From: Moraxella pluranimalium
GTDB lineage: Bacteria; Pseudomonadota; Gammaproteobacteria; Pseudomonadales; Moraxellaceae
Direction of reading: 5' to 3'
DNA length: 64,000 nt
Assembly (NCBI RefSeq): GCF_002014825.1
Contig: NZ_MUYU01000015.1
Coordinates: forward strand, 151,177 to 215,176
The first letter of the stretch is position 1; each line of letters opens with the position of its first letter. The notes below the pieces were generated by a model. The model was not told the origin of the DNA. It did not search any database and was given only the letters and a program-made list of their open reading frames with translations. Made by a program: the position numbers and the translations under genes. Of this stretch, positions 34,551 to 43,860 are shown one piece after another.

Positions 34551-35318
34551 ATGACCGACCTACTTACCCAAGACTCGCTGAATATTGACATTCGCCAAGA
34601 AGCCAGCTTGGATGACTTTAAGTCCAAAGGTTTTCGCCCTATTCTTGACGCCATTGATAAGATGACCGAAGGAAGCCTGCGCGAGCTGTTTATCGTCGGC
34701 GGTTATGGGTTTGGCAAGACACATTTGGCGAACGCTATTCACGATTATTATACCAAGCGTACAGGACGCATGGCGATTAGCCTACATTTGGATGAACTCA
34801 TCGAACAAGACCCACACGCAACGGCACTGGTTGGGCTTGAAATGTTTGATTTGATTATCATTGATGACTTGCAACTGGTACGCCACAGCTATGAATGGCA
34901 AGAAGGTCTGTTTCATCTTATCAATCGTATTCGAGAGCACCAAAAGCAGATTTTGTATCTAGCAGACAATCCAGCACGAGAGCTACAAATTGGCCTGCTT
35001 GATTTACACACTCGCCTATCATTAGCGCCTATGCTCACTCTGCCTACTCATGATGATGTCGAAGACCGCAAAATTTTGCTCGATACCATCCTAAAAAAGA
35101 AAAACTGGCGTCTGCCTGATGAGATTTTGGATTATCTACTCCAAGAAGGCCCACGCAATGCAGGTGACATCAATACGGTGCTCAAGCACATCACACCGCT
35201 GTTGACTCGCCTATCTCGCGTGCAAATCCCCAAAAAAACCATCACCGAAGCCAAAAATATCATTCTACGAGAGACCTTTATGCTTGAGATTATTGAGCAT
35301 GAAGACTTGCACAGTTGA
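34551..35318 (+). CDS. hda: DnaA regulatory inactivator Hda
   Basis: AAA+ protein that, with the sliding clamp, promotes hydrolysis of DnaA-ATP and so limits re-initiation of replication. 255 residues. It shows Walker A GGYGFGKTHLANA (about residues 48-60), Walker B LIIIDDLQLV and a sensor region, and lacks the DnaA DNA-binding domain IV. The N-terminus MTDLLTQDSLNIDIR is where a clamp-binding motif is expected; a Gln-Leu type match is not obvious. Confidence 0.88.
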   Translation: MTDLLTQDSLNIDIRQEASLDDFKSKGFRPILDAIDKMTEGSLRELFIVGGYGFGKTHLANAIHDYYTKRTGRMAISLHLDELIEQDPHATALVGLEMFDLIIIDDLQLVRHSYEWQEGLFHLINRIREHQKQILYLADNPARELQIGLLDLHTRLSLAPMLTLPTHDDVEDRKILLDTILKKKNWRLPDEILDYLLQEGPRNAGDINTVLKHITPLLTRLSRVQIPKKTITEAKNIILRETFMLEIIEHEDLHS

Positions 35319-35404
35319 TATTTTCTTCAAATGATGGATAAAGTTGTGGCAAAAACCCATAAATCATGCTATTTTATAAAAAGTTTATTTATCAGGATAA
35401 AGTT

Positions 35405-36046
35405 ATGAAATATACCGCCCTAGCCTTGGCAGCCATCACCACTGTCATGAGCACCCAAGCATTCGCTGCTGTGCAATTAAAAGTTGATGATAACATCAAA
35501 GTTACCGCCATCAATGGTAATGAGATTCGCCACGGTCTGCTACAGCCATTGCAGCGTGAATTTACACTGGATGCTGGTCGCCACGTGATTACTGCACGCT
35601 ATGATCGCCTGTTCAACCTAAACAGCAATGATCACGATTATCTCAAATCAGGCAATGTGACCATCACTGTAGATTTGGCGGACAATCAAACTTATCAGCT
35701 GATCATGCCAAATCAGCCAAATCACTATGCCGCTGCCAAAGAATATGCCAAAGCACCAAGCCTAGCTGTATCGCACAATGGCACAATCATCGCCCAAGAG
35801 AACACCAGCGAAAATCGCACAGGTATCCTAACTGGCATCACAGGTGCAATCGGTGGTATGTTTGGTCGTGGTGATTCAGCTGTCGTCGCAAACCAAAAAG
35901 CCATCGCAGCCATCAATAGCCAAACACCTGCACCAACAGCACCTGTTAGCACACCACAGGCTAACAACTTGGATGGCTTTATGCAACTATGGCTCAATGC
36001 CAGTGAAGAAGAACGTGAAAAAATCCGTCAATGGGTTGGTAAATAA
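35405..36046 (+). CDS. DUF2057 (YccT-type) secreted protein
   Basis: 213 residues from the ATG at 35405, behind AGGATAAAG. A signal peptide (MKYTALALAAITTVMSTQAF with a cut after AFA) is followed by a domain with VQLKVDDNIKVTAINGNEI and LQREFTLDAGRHVITARYD, characteristic of the DUF2057 family, in which small extracytoplasmic proteins of unknown role are found. A Gly-rich segment (GILTGITGAIGGMFGRG) and a Pro/Thr linker precede the last 25 residues. Confidence 0.85.
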   Translation: MKYTALALAAITTVMSTQAFAAVQLKVDDNIKVTAINGNEIRHGLLQPLQREFTLDAGRHVITARYDRLFNLNSNDHDYLKSGNVTITVDLADNQTYQLIMPNQPNHYAAAKEYAKAPSLAVSHNGTIIAQENTSENRTGILTGITGAIGGMFGRGDSAVVANQKAIAAINSQTPAPTAPVSTPQANNLDGFMQLWLNASEEEREKIRQWVGK

Positions 36047-36072
36047 TCATTCGCCAATTGCGTGATGATAAC

Positions 36073-36106
36073 AATAAAGCTCTGCCGCCTGACAGAGCTT
36101 TATTTT
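36073..36106. terminator. Bidirectional terminator between DUF2057 gene and zupT
   Basis: A 12-bp perfect stem (36073-36084 with 36093-36104) between convergent genes. Confidence 0.88.
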
Positions 36107-36123
36107 ATGGTGAATAATAGGCG

Positions 36124-36915
36124 TTATAAATTAAATAATGCCAAACTAATTGCAATCACACCCATGCCACCAACCAAGCCATACACCGTCTCATGACCGG
36201 CTGAATATCGCTTGGCAGCAGGTAGCAACTCATCCATCGCCAAAAATACCATCGCCCCTGCGATAATACCAAACACCCAACCAAAAATCTCTGGTGATAA
36301 AAACGGCTTGAGTATAAAATACCCCATCACCGCCCCAAGCGGCTCTGCCAAACCTGAGATCAGACACGCCAACACCGTCAAACGCTTACTATGCGTGGCA
36401 AAATAAATCGGTGCAGCGATAGAGATGCCTTCAGGGATATTATGCACAGCGATGGCAAATGCCAATGGCGCACCCAATGTCGGACTCTCAAGGGTAGCAA
36501 AAAACGTCGCAAGCCCTTCTGGAAAATTATGCGCCGTGATGGCAAAAGCCGACATCAAGCCGATGCGTCTAAGATAATTTTGGTTCTTATCCAAAAACCG
36601 TGGATCATTGACATCCAGTGTCTCATGTGGATTGGGGATTAAGCGATCCAGCGCCAAGATAGCAAGCAGTCCTGCCAAAAATGCCGCTGTCGCCCAGCTA
36701 AAGCCTACGTCGCTCACTTCGCCAAAACTATCCACCGACTTACCAAAAATCTCAGTCAAGGATACAAATACCATCGCACCGGCTGCAAATGCCAGTCCAA
36801 ATGCCAACACCCTAGGACTTGGGGTTTTTTGAAAAAAGACCAAGGCACTACCCAACACTGTGGCAAGTCCTGCCGCCAAGGTAATCCCAAACGCCATCAA
36901 GACATGATCGATCAT
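36124..36915 (-). CDS. zupT: ZIP-family metal transporter
   Basis: Inner-membrane divalent-metal (zinc, possibly iron and others) importer of the ZupT type. 263 residues with eight predicted helices. The metal-path motifs HNFPEGLATF in helix IV and HNIPEGISIAAPIY in helix V are intact. No Fur or Zur box is evident upstream. Confidence 0.93.
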   Translation of the reverse strand: MIDHVLMAFGITLAAGLATVLGSALVFFQKTPSPRVLAFGLAFAAGAMVFVSLTEIFGKSVDSFGEVSDVGFSWATAAFLAGLLAILALDRLIPNPHETLDVNDPRFLDKNQNYLRRIGLMSAFAITAHNFPEGLATFFATLESPTLGAPLAFAIAVHNIPEGISIAAPIYFATHSKRLTVLACLISGLAEPLGAVMGYFILKPFLSPEIFGWVFGIIAGAMVFLAMDELLPAAKRYSAGHETVYGLVGGMGVIAISLALFNL

Positions 36916-36991
36916 GAGTTACTCATTTTGGAATGATTGATTGTATTGATAAATCAGATTTGAAAAAATTATCAAATCCTATAAACAAAAC

Positions 36992-37021
36992 AGACTCATC
37001 ATGACAGATCATGATGAGTCT
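36992..37021 (-). terminator. Terminator of rplU-rpmA
   Basis: A 13-bp perfect stem (36992-37004 with 37009-37021) with a 4-nt loop; on the minus strand it is followed by TGTTTTGTTT. Confidence 0.9.
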
Positions 37022-37047
37022 TGGCTTTGAATCAAATTAGCTAAGAA

Positions 37048-37305
37048 TTATTTAGCCAATACAGAAACATAGCGACGGCCAAATTGACCTTTGGTTTCGA
37101 ACTTAACCACACCTTCGGTCAAAGCGAATAGAGTGTGGTCACGACCCATACCAACGCCTTCACCTGCGTGGAACTCAGTACCACGTTGACGAACGATGAT
37201 GTTACCAGCAACTACGTCTTGACCGCCAAATACTTTTACGCCAAGCATTTTTGGGTTAGAATCACGACCGTTACGAGTAGAACCTGCGGCTTTTTTATGT
37301 GCCAT
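37048..37305 (-). CDS. rpmA: 50S ribosomal protein L27
   Basis: 85 residues; the N-terminal [16 protein letters not shown] reaches towards the peptidyl-transferase centre. Other family sequence: [20 protein letters not shown]. It is co-transcribed with rplU, 63 nt upstream. Confidence 0.98.
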   Translation of the reverse strand: MAHKKAAGSTRNGRDSNPKMLGVKVFGGQDVVAGNIIVRQRGTEFHAGEGVGMGRDHTLFALTEGVVKFETKGQFGRRYVSVLAK

Positions 37306-37368
37306 GAGAATATCTCCTATTGGGATACCGTTGAGTGCGCTCTAGGTATCAAATACTAATGTGGTGAA

Positions 37369-37680
37369 TTAAGCGTTGATGGCTTTGATTTTTAGCTCAG
37401 TGAACCATTGACGGTGACCTTGCTCTTTGTGGTAGTGCTTGCGACGACGGTGCTTAACGATACGCACTTTCTTGCCACGACCATGATCAACCACTTCAGC
37501 TTCTACACTCGCACCAGCAACTAGCGGTTCACCGATTTTGATGTCAGCGCCATTGACAACCATTAGCACTTCTTCGATTTTTAGCGTTGCGCCTTTTTCA
37601 GCTTTTAGTAGCTCAACTTTCAAAGTCTCGCCAACGCTAACACGGTGTTGTTTACCGCCACTTTTGATTACTGCGTACAT
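37369..37680 (-). CDS. rplU: 50S ribosomal protein L21
   Basis: 103 residues starting [18 protein letters not shown], with the basic [20 protein letters not shown] near the C-terminus. First gene of the rplU-rpmA operon. Confidence 0.98.
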   Translation of the reverse strand: MYAVIKSGGKQHRVSVGETLKVELLKAEKGATLKIEEVLMVVNGADIKIGEPLVAGASVEAEVVDHGRGKKVRIVKHRRRKHYHKEQGHRQWFTELKIKAINA

Positions 37681-37768
37681 CTTGAGTTCTCCAGATAAAC
37701 CTGTGTGCCGTGGCTATCCCTTGATAGCACTTGATAACGAACACGACAAGGATGCAAAATAAAGCGAC

Positions 37769-37797
37769 ATTCTACTAAAACTTTTATCCAAAAGCAA
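37769..37797 (-). promoter_or_regulatory. Promoter of rplU-rpmA
   Basis: On the minus strand TTGCTT and TAGAAT are separated by 17 nt, giving a leader of about 80 nt. Confidence 0.65.
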
Positions 37798-37812
37798 GGA
37801 TTATTTTATCTA

Positions 37813-38193
37813 TCAGCTACCCGCATCAATATGTGCACGGATTTTGGTCAATACCGCACTGACATCCGCCGCCACAAAGTCAGGCGCAAGATTGATAATC
37901 AGCACATCATCAAGCCACCGCTCTGCCATCACTGCCTGTGCATCAATGGTGATGATGGCTTTTTTCACGCCTGATTTGGCGATGATGATGCGAGTAGCTT
38001 TTGGTTCAAGCGTGCAATCTTTTAGGTTTGGTGATAGCATATTGTACAGTTTTTGGGTCGTTGGCGGTAACGCTATCGATGGCATGGATGGCTGTTTTGG
38101 CTTATGAAACATCGGCTTTAAACTTGCTGCCAAAAATAGCACAACCAACAACAAACTTAAGCCAATCAGCCAAATCACTGCACTGTACGACAT
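37813..38193 (-). CDS. Membrane-anchored hypothetical protein
   Basis: 126 residues, not recognised. One N-terminal membrane helix (SAVIWLIGLSLLLVVLFLAA) is followed by a Pro/Lys-rich linker and a soluble alpha/beta domain of about 75 residues. The gene begins about 24 nt after the TPM-domain gene on the same strand and probably belongs to the lemA operon. Confidence 0.7.
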   Translation of the reverse strand: MSYSAVIWLIGLSLLLVVLFLAASLKPMFHKPKQPSMPSIALPPTTQKLYNMLSPNLKDCTLEPKATRIIIAKSGVKKAIITIDAQAVMAERWLDDVLIINLAPDFVAADVSAVLTKIRAHIDAGS

Positions 38194-38217
38194 GGTATTA
38201 TTTTATTCTCTGTTAAA

Positions 38218-38724
38218 TTATTTTAGGTATTTTACACAGTTGGGTAACTCATTACCCATCACATCATTGCTTGGCTGATGTGTTCGCAACAGCTCGCCGG
38301 TTGCCAAAATCAGCTCACAAATGCCCTGCGCCATTTGCTGTTGTCTAAATCGCTCAAGGGTTTGTGTACACAGTGATTGCCAAATGCCATCCGCCACCCG
38401 CCGATCAATGCCACGATCCGCCACAATCTGTAAATCATGCTCGCACAGATTGACATAAATCAGCACACCTGTATTGTGCTCGGTGTCCCACACATGATGC
38501 TCGGCAAATAGCTCAATGGCTCTATCACGGCAAGTCTGATGATAAGCACTGCCAATCGGTAGATGATTTTCGATAATCACACAAATCTCGCCACTATGAC
38601 CAATCTCGGCTTGCGTGATGGCATTGCCAAGCGCCTGCTTGACCGAGTTGGTCAGCCAGCGACTGTGAAACATCGGCACATACATCAGCTGTCTAAATAA
38701 CCTTGCGATACTTGTCTGTCTCAT
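38218..38724 (-). CDS. TPM-domain protein
   Basis: 168 residues from the ATG at 38724, which overlaps the stop of the preceding gene (TAATG). The segment VKQALGNAITQAEIGHSGEI then GVLIYVNLCEHDLQIVADRG is the TPM (TLP18.3/Psb32/MOLO-1) fold, shared with the upstream gene but without its signal peptide and Gly-rich tail. It is therefore probably cytoplasmic or peripheral. Enzymatic activity is uncertain. Confidence 0.85.
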   Translation of the reverse strand: MRQTSIARLFRQLMYVPMFHSRWLTNSVKQALGNAITQAEIGHSGEICVIIENHLPIGSAYHQTCRDRAIELFAEHHVWDTEHNTGVLIYVNLCEHDLQIVADRGIDRRVADGIWQSLCTQTLERFRQQQMAQGICELILATGELLRTHQPSNDVMGNELPNCVKYLK

Positions 38725-39746
38725 TACCACGATCCCCCTGCACCGCCACCGCCAAAACTGCCACCGCCGCCACGATAGCCACCGCCGCCAAATCCACCAC
38801 TTGAACCGCCAAAGCCACCGCTTGAGCGACCAGATCGACCACCGCCACGATATTGACCGCCTGTACCTAAGCTATTAGCAGCTGACAAGCCACTCACAAG
38901 TAGGAGCAAAAATAAAACCGACGCTGCTAGAATCGCCAACAGTACATTCAGTCCTGCGAACATACCAACTATCACAAAGCCTATTGCAACTAGGCTAGCA
39001 CCGAGTACACGCCCAAGAATGCCCGTAACAATCTTACCTATAATCAACGCAATGATGAATAATGTAATCAAATCAAAGGCAACGTCTTCTGGTGCATCCG
39101 CACCTACAGCATTCATCCGAGCAAGCGTCTCAGGATCTGCTTGTAGCCTACTATCAATGGCATCAACCGCTTGCATCAAGCCATCAGCATAGCGACCATC
39201 TTTAAAGGCAGGGGTCATCTGTTCACGGATGATGCGCTTGGCAATCGCATCAGGGATAATGCCTTCGAGCCCATAACCTGTCAAAATCTGCATCTTGCGG
39301 TCATTGACAGCGACGACGATCAGTAGTCCATTATCCGCATCTTTGTTGCCCAAACCCCAACGATCCGCCACCTGCATTGCATAATCAAAGATAGGCTCGC
39401 CATCGGTGCTAGGCACAATCACAATGGCGATTTGCGCTTTGCCCTGTTGATGGATTTGACGCAGTCGCTCTGATAAGGCTTGATTCTGCTGTGTGCTCAA
39501 TAGTCCTACTTCATCAATGACAGGCGTATCCAAAATCAGCTGATTGGCAGGAGTGCTACTTTGAGTATCTTGCGTGATACCATCGGCACGCTCTGCCGTC
39601 TGTATTTCTTGTGATGACAGTGTCGCTGTCGCTAATTGGCTATTTGCTTGACTGGCAAGCGTATTAACAGGTAGGCACAGCATGGCAAGCGACAAGATAG
39701 CTGCTGTCACTTTGGATGATTGCTTTGGGTTTTTTAAAATAGCCAT
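38724..39746 (-). CDS. YgcG-type TPM-domain membrane protein with Gly-rich tail
   Basis: About 340 residues from the ATG at 39746; in-frame GTG and TTG codons lie just upstream. A signal peptide (ending NTLAS) is followed by a TPM domain (about residues 75-210, with DEVGLLSTQQNQALSERLRQ), two membrane helices and a C-terminal tail of Gly, Ser, Arg and Trp ending GGGGAGGSW. This YgcG pattern is commonly found next to lemA, as here. The tail and the membrane helices suggest the protein is anchored with the TPM domain in the periplasm. Confidence 0.88.
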   Translation of the reverse strand: MAILKNPKQSSKVTAAILSLAMLCLPVNTLASQANSQLATATLSSQEIQTAERADGITQDTQSSTPANQLILDTPVIDEVGLLSTQQNQALSERLRQIHQQGKAQIAIVIVPSTDGEPIFDYAMQVADRWGLGNKDADNGLLIVVAVNDRKMQILTGYGLEGIIPDAIAKRIIREQMTPAFKDGRYADGLMQAVDAIDSRLQADPETLARMNAVGADAPEDVAFDLITLFIIALIIGKIVTGILGRVLGASLVAIGFVIVGMFAGLNVLLAILAASVLFLLLLVSGLSAANSLGTGGQYRGGGRSGRSSGGFGGSSGGFGGGGYRGGGGSFGGGGAGGSW

Positions 39747-39838
39747 CAACACCGCCGCATTAATATAAATACATGAATATCAATTAAGCCAAATTAGCAC
39801 AATATATCAGCACCATGCATTAGCACATTAACATATTA

Positions 39839-40459
39839 TCAATTGCTATTTTTATTATCACCACCAAATTCAACCTTTGGCGCGGTTGAAATGGCTTGTT
39901 CGTTTTCGACACCAAAATTCGGCTTGGTGCTCATGCCAAACACTTTGGCAGTGATGTTAGTTGGGAATTGTCGCACGGTGGTATTATAGACTTTGACATT
40001 TTCGATATAACGGTTGCGTGCGACTGTGATGCGATTTTCGGTGCCTTCTAGCTGAGCTTGCAAGTCTTGAAATGCTGCATCTGCTTTGAGCTCTGGATAA
40101 TTTTCAGAGACCATCATCAAACGAGACAAGGCAGACGTCATCTGACTTTGGGCGGCTTGATAATTCGCCATCGCTTGTGGGTCGTTGAGCGTTTCGGGGG
40201 TGATTTGCACGCTACCGACTTTGGCTCGTGCTTCGGCCACTTCGGTAAAAACCTTCTCTTCGTGCTTGGCATAACGCTCGACGGTCGCCACCAAGTTTGG
40301 CACTAAGTCCGCTCGGCGCTGATATTGGTTCACCACTTCTGACCAAGATGCATTAATCTCTTCGTCCTGCGCTTGCATGGCATTATAGCCACAGCCTGAT
40401 AGACCAAGTGTCATCGCAAGCATACCGCCCATAAGCCACTGTTTTTTCATTGTTTTCAT
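39839..40459 (-). CDS. lemA: LemA family lipoprotein
   Basis: About 206 residues from the ATG at 40459, behind AAGGGA; an upstream in-frame start is less likely. The signal peptide ends in lipobox LSGC, so the protein is lipid-anchored. The helical-bundle LemA domain carries NQYQRRADLVPNLVATVERY and ENRITVARNRYIENVKVYN, both highly conserved. First gene of a lemA-ygcG-TPM operon. Role unknown. Confidence 0.93.
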   Translation of the reverse strand: MKTMKKQWLMGGMLAMTLGLSGCGYNAMQAQDEEINASWSEVVNQYQRRADLVPNLVATVERYAKHEEKVFTEVAEARAKVGSVQITPETLNDPQAMANYQAAQSQMTSALSRLMMVSENYPELKADAAFQDLQAQLEGTENRITVARNRYIENVKVYNTTVRQFPTNITAKVFGMSTKPNFGVENEQAISTAPKVEFGGDNKNSN

Positions 40460-40963
40460 TAATTTTCCCTTGAATATCAAACCAAAATACAAAGCCAAAT
40501 ATAAGCCAATTATCAAATTGATAAAAAACCACACAGCTACCATACCGACAATACGGCAAGATTTCAATCAAAATTACAAAATCACTAAATTCCTACTTTT
40601 CGTTGAAACAATATTACAAGGTTAGACAAAGTTCAGCCCAGTCATCATACGATTTTTGGCCATTTTTATGCATATTTTCTCTGTAATCATGAATTTTTTA
40701 TCAATTTTTACGAAATATTGCATTTTTTACTAGCTTTTATCACGATTTTATGGCAAATTGCAACAATCCAAGTTGTGTTTGTTTCAGCCAAGCTTTTATT
40801 GGTTAAATTTTGTTACACAATTTGGGGCAAATGGATTGATCATCTAAAGGTGAACTTGTGCGTGCTTGTGCGTGATAGTAGCATTGATGACGAGTTAGTC
40901 TTTAGATGGTCAGATTGATCTTAGTATCGTTTTGATACAAAAAACAAAATTAAGGATATGCTT
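40460..40963. other. Intergenic region upstream of the AGCS symporter
   Basis: About 500 nt, AT-rich, with no convincing gene. It carries a 9-bp inverted repeat (40841-40849 with 40900-40908) and a short tandem GTGCGTGCTTGTGCGTG between the arms. I looked for a glycine riboswitch because it often precedes such symporters and saw none. Confidence 0.55.
40841..40908 (+). promoter_or_regulatory. Long-loop inverted repeat in the symporter leader
   Basis: CATCTAAAG (40841-40849) and CTTTAGATG (40900-40908) are perfectly complementary across about 50 nt. GATTGATC occurs just before the left arm and again just after the right arm. Possibly an RNA leader structure. Confidence 0.4.
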
Positions 40964-42469
40964 ATGGAAAGCATTATTAACGCAATAAATGACGTTGTCT
41001 GGAGTCCATGGCTAGTTTGGCTATGCTTGGCAACCGGTCTGTTCTTCTCTATCCTAACTCGCTTTATGCAGCTGAGACATTTCAAAGAAATGATTAGCCT
41101 GCTATTTGCTCGCAACGAATCACCAGAAGGCATTAGCTCATTTCAGGCATTGGTAGTTGCACTATCAGGCCGTGTGGGCATGGGTAACATTGCTGGTGTT
41201 GCGGCGGCGATTGGTTTTGGTGGCCCAAGTGCGGTATTTTGGATGTGGGTGATGGCGTTTTTGGGCGCATCAACCGCTTATGTCGAATCTACCCTAGGTC
41301 AGATTTATAAGGTCAATGACAAAGGTCAATACCGTGGTGGTCCTGCTTACTACTTCGAAAAATTCTTCGGCGGTGGTTTTGGTAAGGCTTATGGCCTATT
41401 GGTTGCACTTGCATTCGTTGTTTCTTGTGGTCTGTTCCTACCAGGTGTACAAGCCAACGGTGTTGTCAAGGCTGTCACTGGCATCACTGGTGAAGGCGCA
41501 ATGGTTAGCACTGCCTTTGGTGATGTTGGTACAAACACCCTGATTGTCACGCTAGTCGTTGTTGTCCTACTTGGTCTAATCATCTTTGGTGGCATCAAGC
41601 GTATCGCTCGTGTGGCTGAGTTTATTGTTCCATTTATGGCGCTTGGCTATATCTTGATGGCGGTGCTTATCATTCTATTTAACTTTGATAAGATTCCTAC
41701 TGTCTTTGGTCTAATCATGAGCGACATCTTTAACCCAATGGCTGGCTTTGGTGCGGCGATTGGCTGGGGTGTAAAACGTGGTGTTTACTCAAACGAAGCT
41801 GGTCAAGGTACAGGCCCACACCATGCGGCGGCAGCTGAAGTTCAGCACCCTGCACAGCAAGGTATCGTACAAGCATTCTCTGTGTATATCGACACCCTGT
41901 TCGTGTGCTCGGCGACTGCCTTCATGATTCTAATGACTGGTATGTACAACGTCCAAGGCACTCTACCAGAAGGTCAATTCCTAGTACAATTCGTTGACCC
42001 TGCAACCACCATCAGCGGTCCTGCATTCACTCAAATGGCTGTATCTAGCGTATTTGGTGGCTTTGGTAGCGTATTCGTAGCGGTGGCGGTATTCTTCTTC
42101 TCATTCACCACCATCATGGCGTACTACTACATCGCTGAAGTGAATATGGCATATCTGACTCGTTCATTCAAATCAGACTTTGCTCTATTCCTAGTCAAAC
42201 TAATCATCATCCTAGCTGTTGCTTATGGTGCGGTCAATAGCGCAGGCTACATCTGGACCATCGGTGATATCGGTGTGGGCTTGACTGCATGGCTGAACAT
42301 CATCGGTATGCTGGCTATCTTCTTTATGGCAAAACCAACTCTACTTGCCCTAAAAGACTACGAACAGCAAAAGAAAGCTGGTGTTACCAACTACACCTTC
42401 GACCCTGCTAAGCTTGGCATCCGTAATGCTACCTTCTGGGAAGAAAAGCTAAAAAACAAAAAAGACTAA
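40964..42469 (+). CDS. Sodium:alanine/glycine symporter, AGCS family
   Basis: Sodium-coupled amino acid importer (AlsT/AgcS family), about 501 residues. The ATG at 40964 is preferred because AAGGA lies seven bases upstream. Around ten membrane helices are visible. Family motifs include VALSGRVGMGNIAGVAAAIG and GVYSNEAGQGTGPHHAAAAE. The Gly-rich segment after the first helices and the conserved SNEAG motif form the binding path in structural work on this family. Single-gene unit, with a very strong terminator. Confidence 0.95.
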   Translation: MESIINAINDVVWSPWLVWLCLATGLFFSILTRFMQLRHFKEMISLLFARNESPEGISSFQALVVALSGRVGMGNIAGVAAAIGFGGPSAVFWMWVMAFLGASTAYVESTLGQIYKVNDKGQYRGGPAYYFEKFFGGGFGKAYGLLVALAFVVSCGLFLPGVQANGVVKAVTGITGEGAMVSTAFGDVGTNTLIVTLVVVVLLGLIIFGGIKRIARVAEFIVPFMALGYILMAVLIILFNFDKIPTVFGLIMSDIFNPMAGFGAAIGWGVKRGVYSNEAGQGTGPHHAAAAEVQHPAQQGIVQAFSVYIDTLFVCSATAFMILMTGMYNVQGTLPEGQFLVQFVDPATTISGPAFTQMAVSSVFGGFGSVFVAVAVFFFSFTTIMAYYYIAEVNMAYLTRSFKSDFALFLVKLIIILAVAYGAVNSAGYIWTIGDIGVGLTAWLNIIGMLAIFFMAKPTLLALKDYEQQKKAGVTNYTFDPAKLGIRNATFWEEKLKNKKD

Positions 42470-42479
42470 TCTATCCTTA

Positions 42480-42521
42480 CTCAAAACAAAAGCCCTACTG
42501 ATGTAGGGCTTTTGTTTTGAG
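42480..42521 (+). terminator. Very strong terminator of the symporter gene
   Basis: A 19-bp perfect stem (42480-42498 with 42503-42521) with a TGAT loop. Confidence 0.9.
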
Positions 42522-42580
42522 TATTGCTTAATGCGCTAAAATCAACTACTATTAGCTCATCAATACAACGGGTTTAAACT

Positions 42581-43798
42581 ATGAAGTTTTCTAGCATTCT
42601 TAAGTCTTTTGTAATTACTAGCTTAATCAGTATTATGCCGACTGGTTACGCCGAATACAGTGAGACACAAAACATCGATAGAAGTAAATGCCTATCTGGT
42701 AACAAAAACTTGCCTACAGGATTGGTTTATAATTATGATATGACTATGTTTGACGACTACGGATCATGCAATGATTTGTTTGATGAATTTGGCTATGCAG
42801 TTGTCAAAAACACAATCACTCAAAAGGTAGGCATGGTTAATCGCCAAGGAAAAACTGTTATTGCTTTTGATTACGAAGATGTCAATGCGTTTTCCGAAGG
42901 CTTGGCTGCTATTAAACAAAATGACAAATGGGGTTACATTAATAAGAATGGTCAGATTGTCATCAATCCGCAATATGATGATGTTGGCTTTTTTTCTGAT
43001 GGCATGGCTTGGGTGTCATTAAACGATCAGGTGGGCATAATAGATAAACACAATAACATTATTGTTCCGACTGAATATGATAGAGTGGATATTCCTTCAA
43101 ATGGTTATATCGCTGTGGCAAAAAATGAACGATTATACTACTACACAACGGAAGGCAAAAAAGCTTTCGAACACAGCTTTGATTTGCCAAACAATATCAT
43201 TGAAAACATCAATCGTTTCTCTGACGGGATGGCAGTTGTTGGTAAAGTTGCTGGATATAACAGCAATAACACCGCCATATTAGAATACGGTTATGTTGAC
43301 ACTACTGGCAATCTTGTAATTGACTATCAATTCAAAAGTCCTTTTGCGTTTTCTGAAGGTTTGGCAGGCATTCTAGGCAATCAATTGGATACACCCATTG
43401 GTGAACTCCATGAGGTCTATTATATTGATAAAACCGGTAAAACAGTAATTCCTGCCGATTATCTCGCCCCTCAATTCCCACAAACGGGTTCTTATGCCGG
43501 TATGTTTTCCAATGGCTTAGCCCCTGTGGGAATTATTCCCGATCGATACGAGGGGGATTACCCTATCGTGAAATACGGCTATATAGACAAAACAGGTAAA
43601 TTAATAATCGATTATCAATTCAATGAAGCTATGTCATTTGGCAATCTGGATATGAATGACTGCTATTACACCGTCGATCAAATTAGCAGCGATACAGCCC
43701 TAGTGGTAAACAATGGACAATTTCAACTCATCAATCGTAAAGGTAAGAAACTAGCCACAATACCCGAACACAAGATACTTGATTGTGTTGGCATTTAA
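42581..43798 (+). CDS. Secreted WG-repeat protein
   Basis: 405 residues with a signal peptide (MKFSSILKSFVITSLISIMP). It is built of WG/KWG beta-repeats: GMVNRQGKTVIAFDYED, WGYINKNGQIVINPQYDDV, VGIIDKHNNIIVPTEYDRV and GYIDKTGKLIIDYQF, about seven in all. WG repeats form beta-propeller-like or solenoid folds and are frequent in surface or effector proteins. Codon use looks more AT-rich than neighbours. Function unknown; a terminator follows. Confidence 0.85.
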   Translation: MKFSSILKSFVITSLISIMPTGYAEYSETQNIDRSKCLSGNKNLPTGLVYNYDMTMFDDYGSCNDLFDEFGYAVVKNTITQKVGMVNRQGKTVIAFDYEDVNAFSEGLAAIKQNDKWGYINKNGQIVINPQYDDVGFFSDGMAWVSLNDQVGIIDKHNNIIVPTEYDRVDIPSNGYIAVAKNERLYYYTTEGKKAFEHSFDLPNNIIENINRFSDGMAVVGKVAGYNSNNTAILEYGYVDTTGNLVIDYQFKSPFAFSEGLAGILGNQLDTPIGELHEVYYIDKTGKTVIPADYLAPQFPQTGSYAGMFSNGLAPVGIIPDRYEGDYPIVKYGYIDKTGKLIIDYQFNEAMSFGNLDMNDCYYTVDQISSDTALVVNNGQFQLINRKGKKLATIPEHKILDCVGI

Positions 43799-43810
43799 TT
43801 TCCAGATGCA

Positions 43811-43844
43811 AAACCGCTTTGACATCATATCAAAGCGGTTTTTA
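43811..43844. terminator. Terminator between the WG-repeat gene and metH
   Basis: A 12-bp perfect stem (43811-43822 with 43830-43841) between convergent genes, T-rich on the plus side. Confidence 0.88.
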
Positions 43845-43860
43845 AGTCTAAGACTATGGC

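Noticed and set aside
40718..40918. A 66-residue frame upstream of the symporter
   Set aside because: No ribosome site or recognisable sequence, and it spans the inverted repeat.
40460..40963. Glycine riboswitch ahead of the AGCS symporter
   Set aside because: None of the conserved glycine aptamer segments is present.
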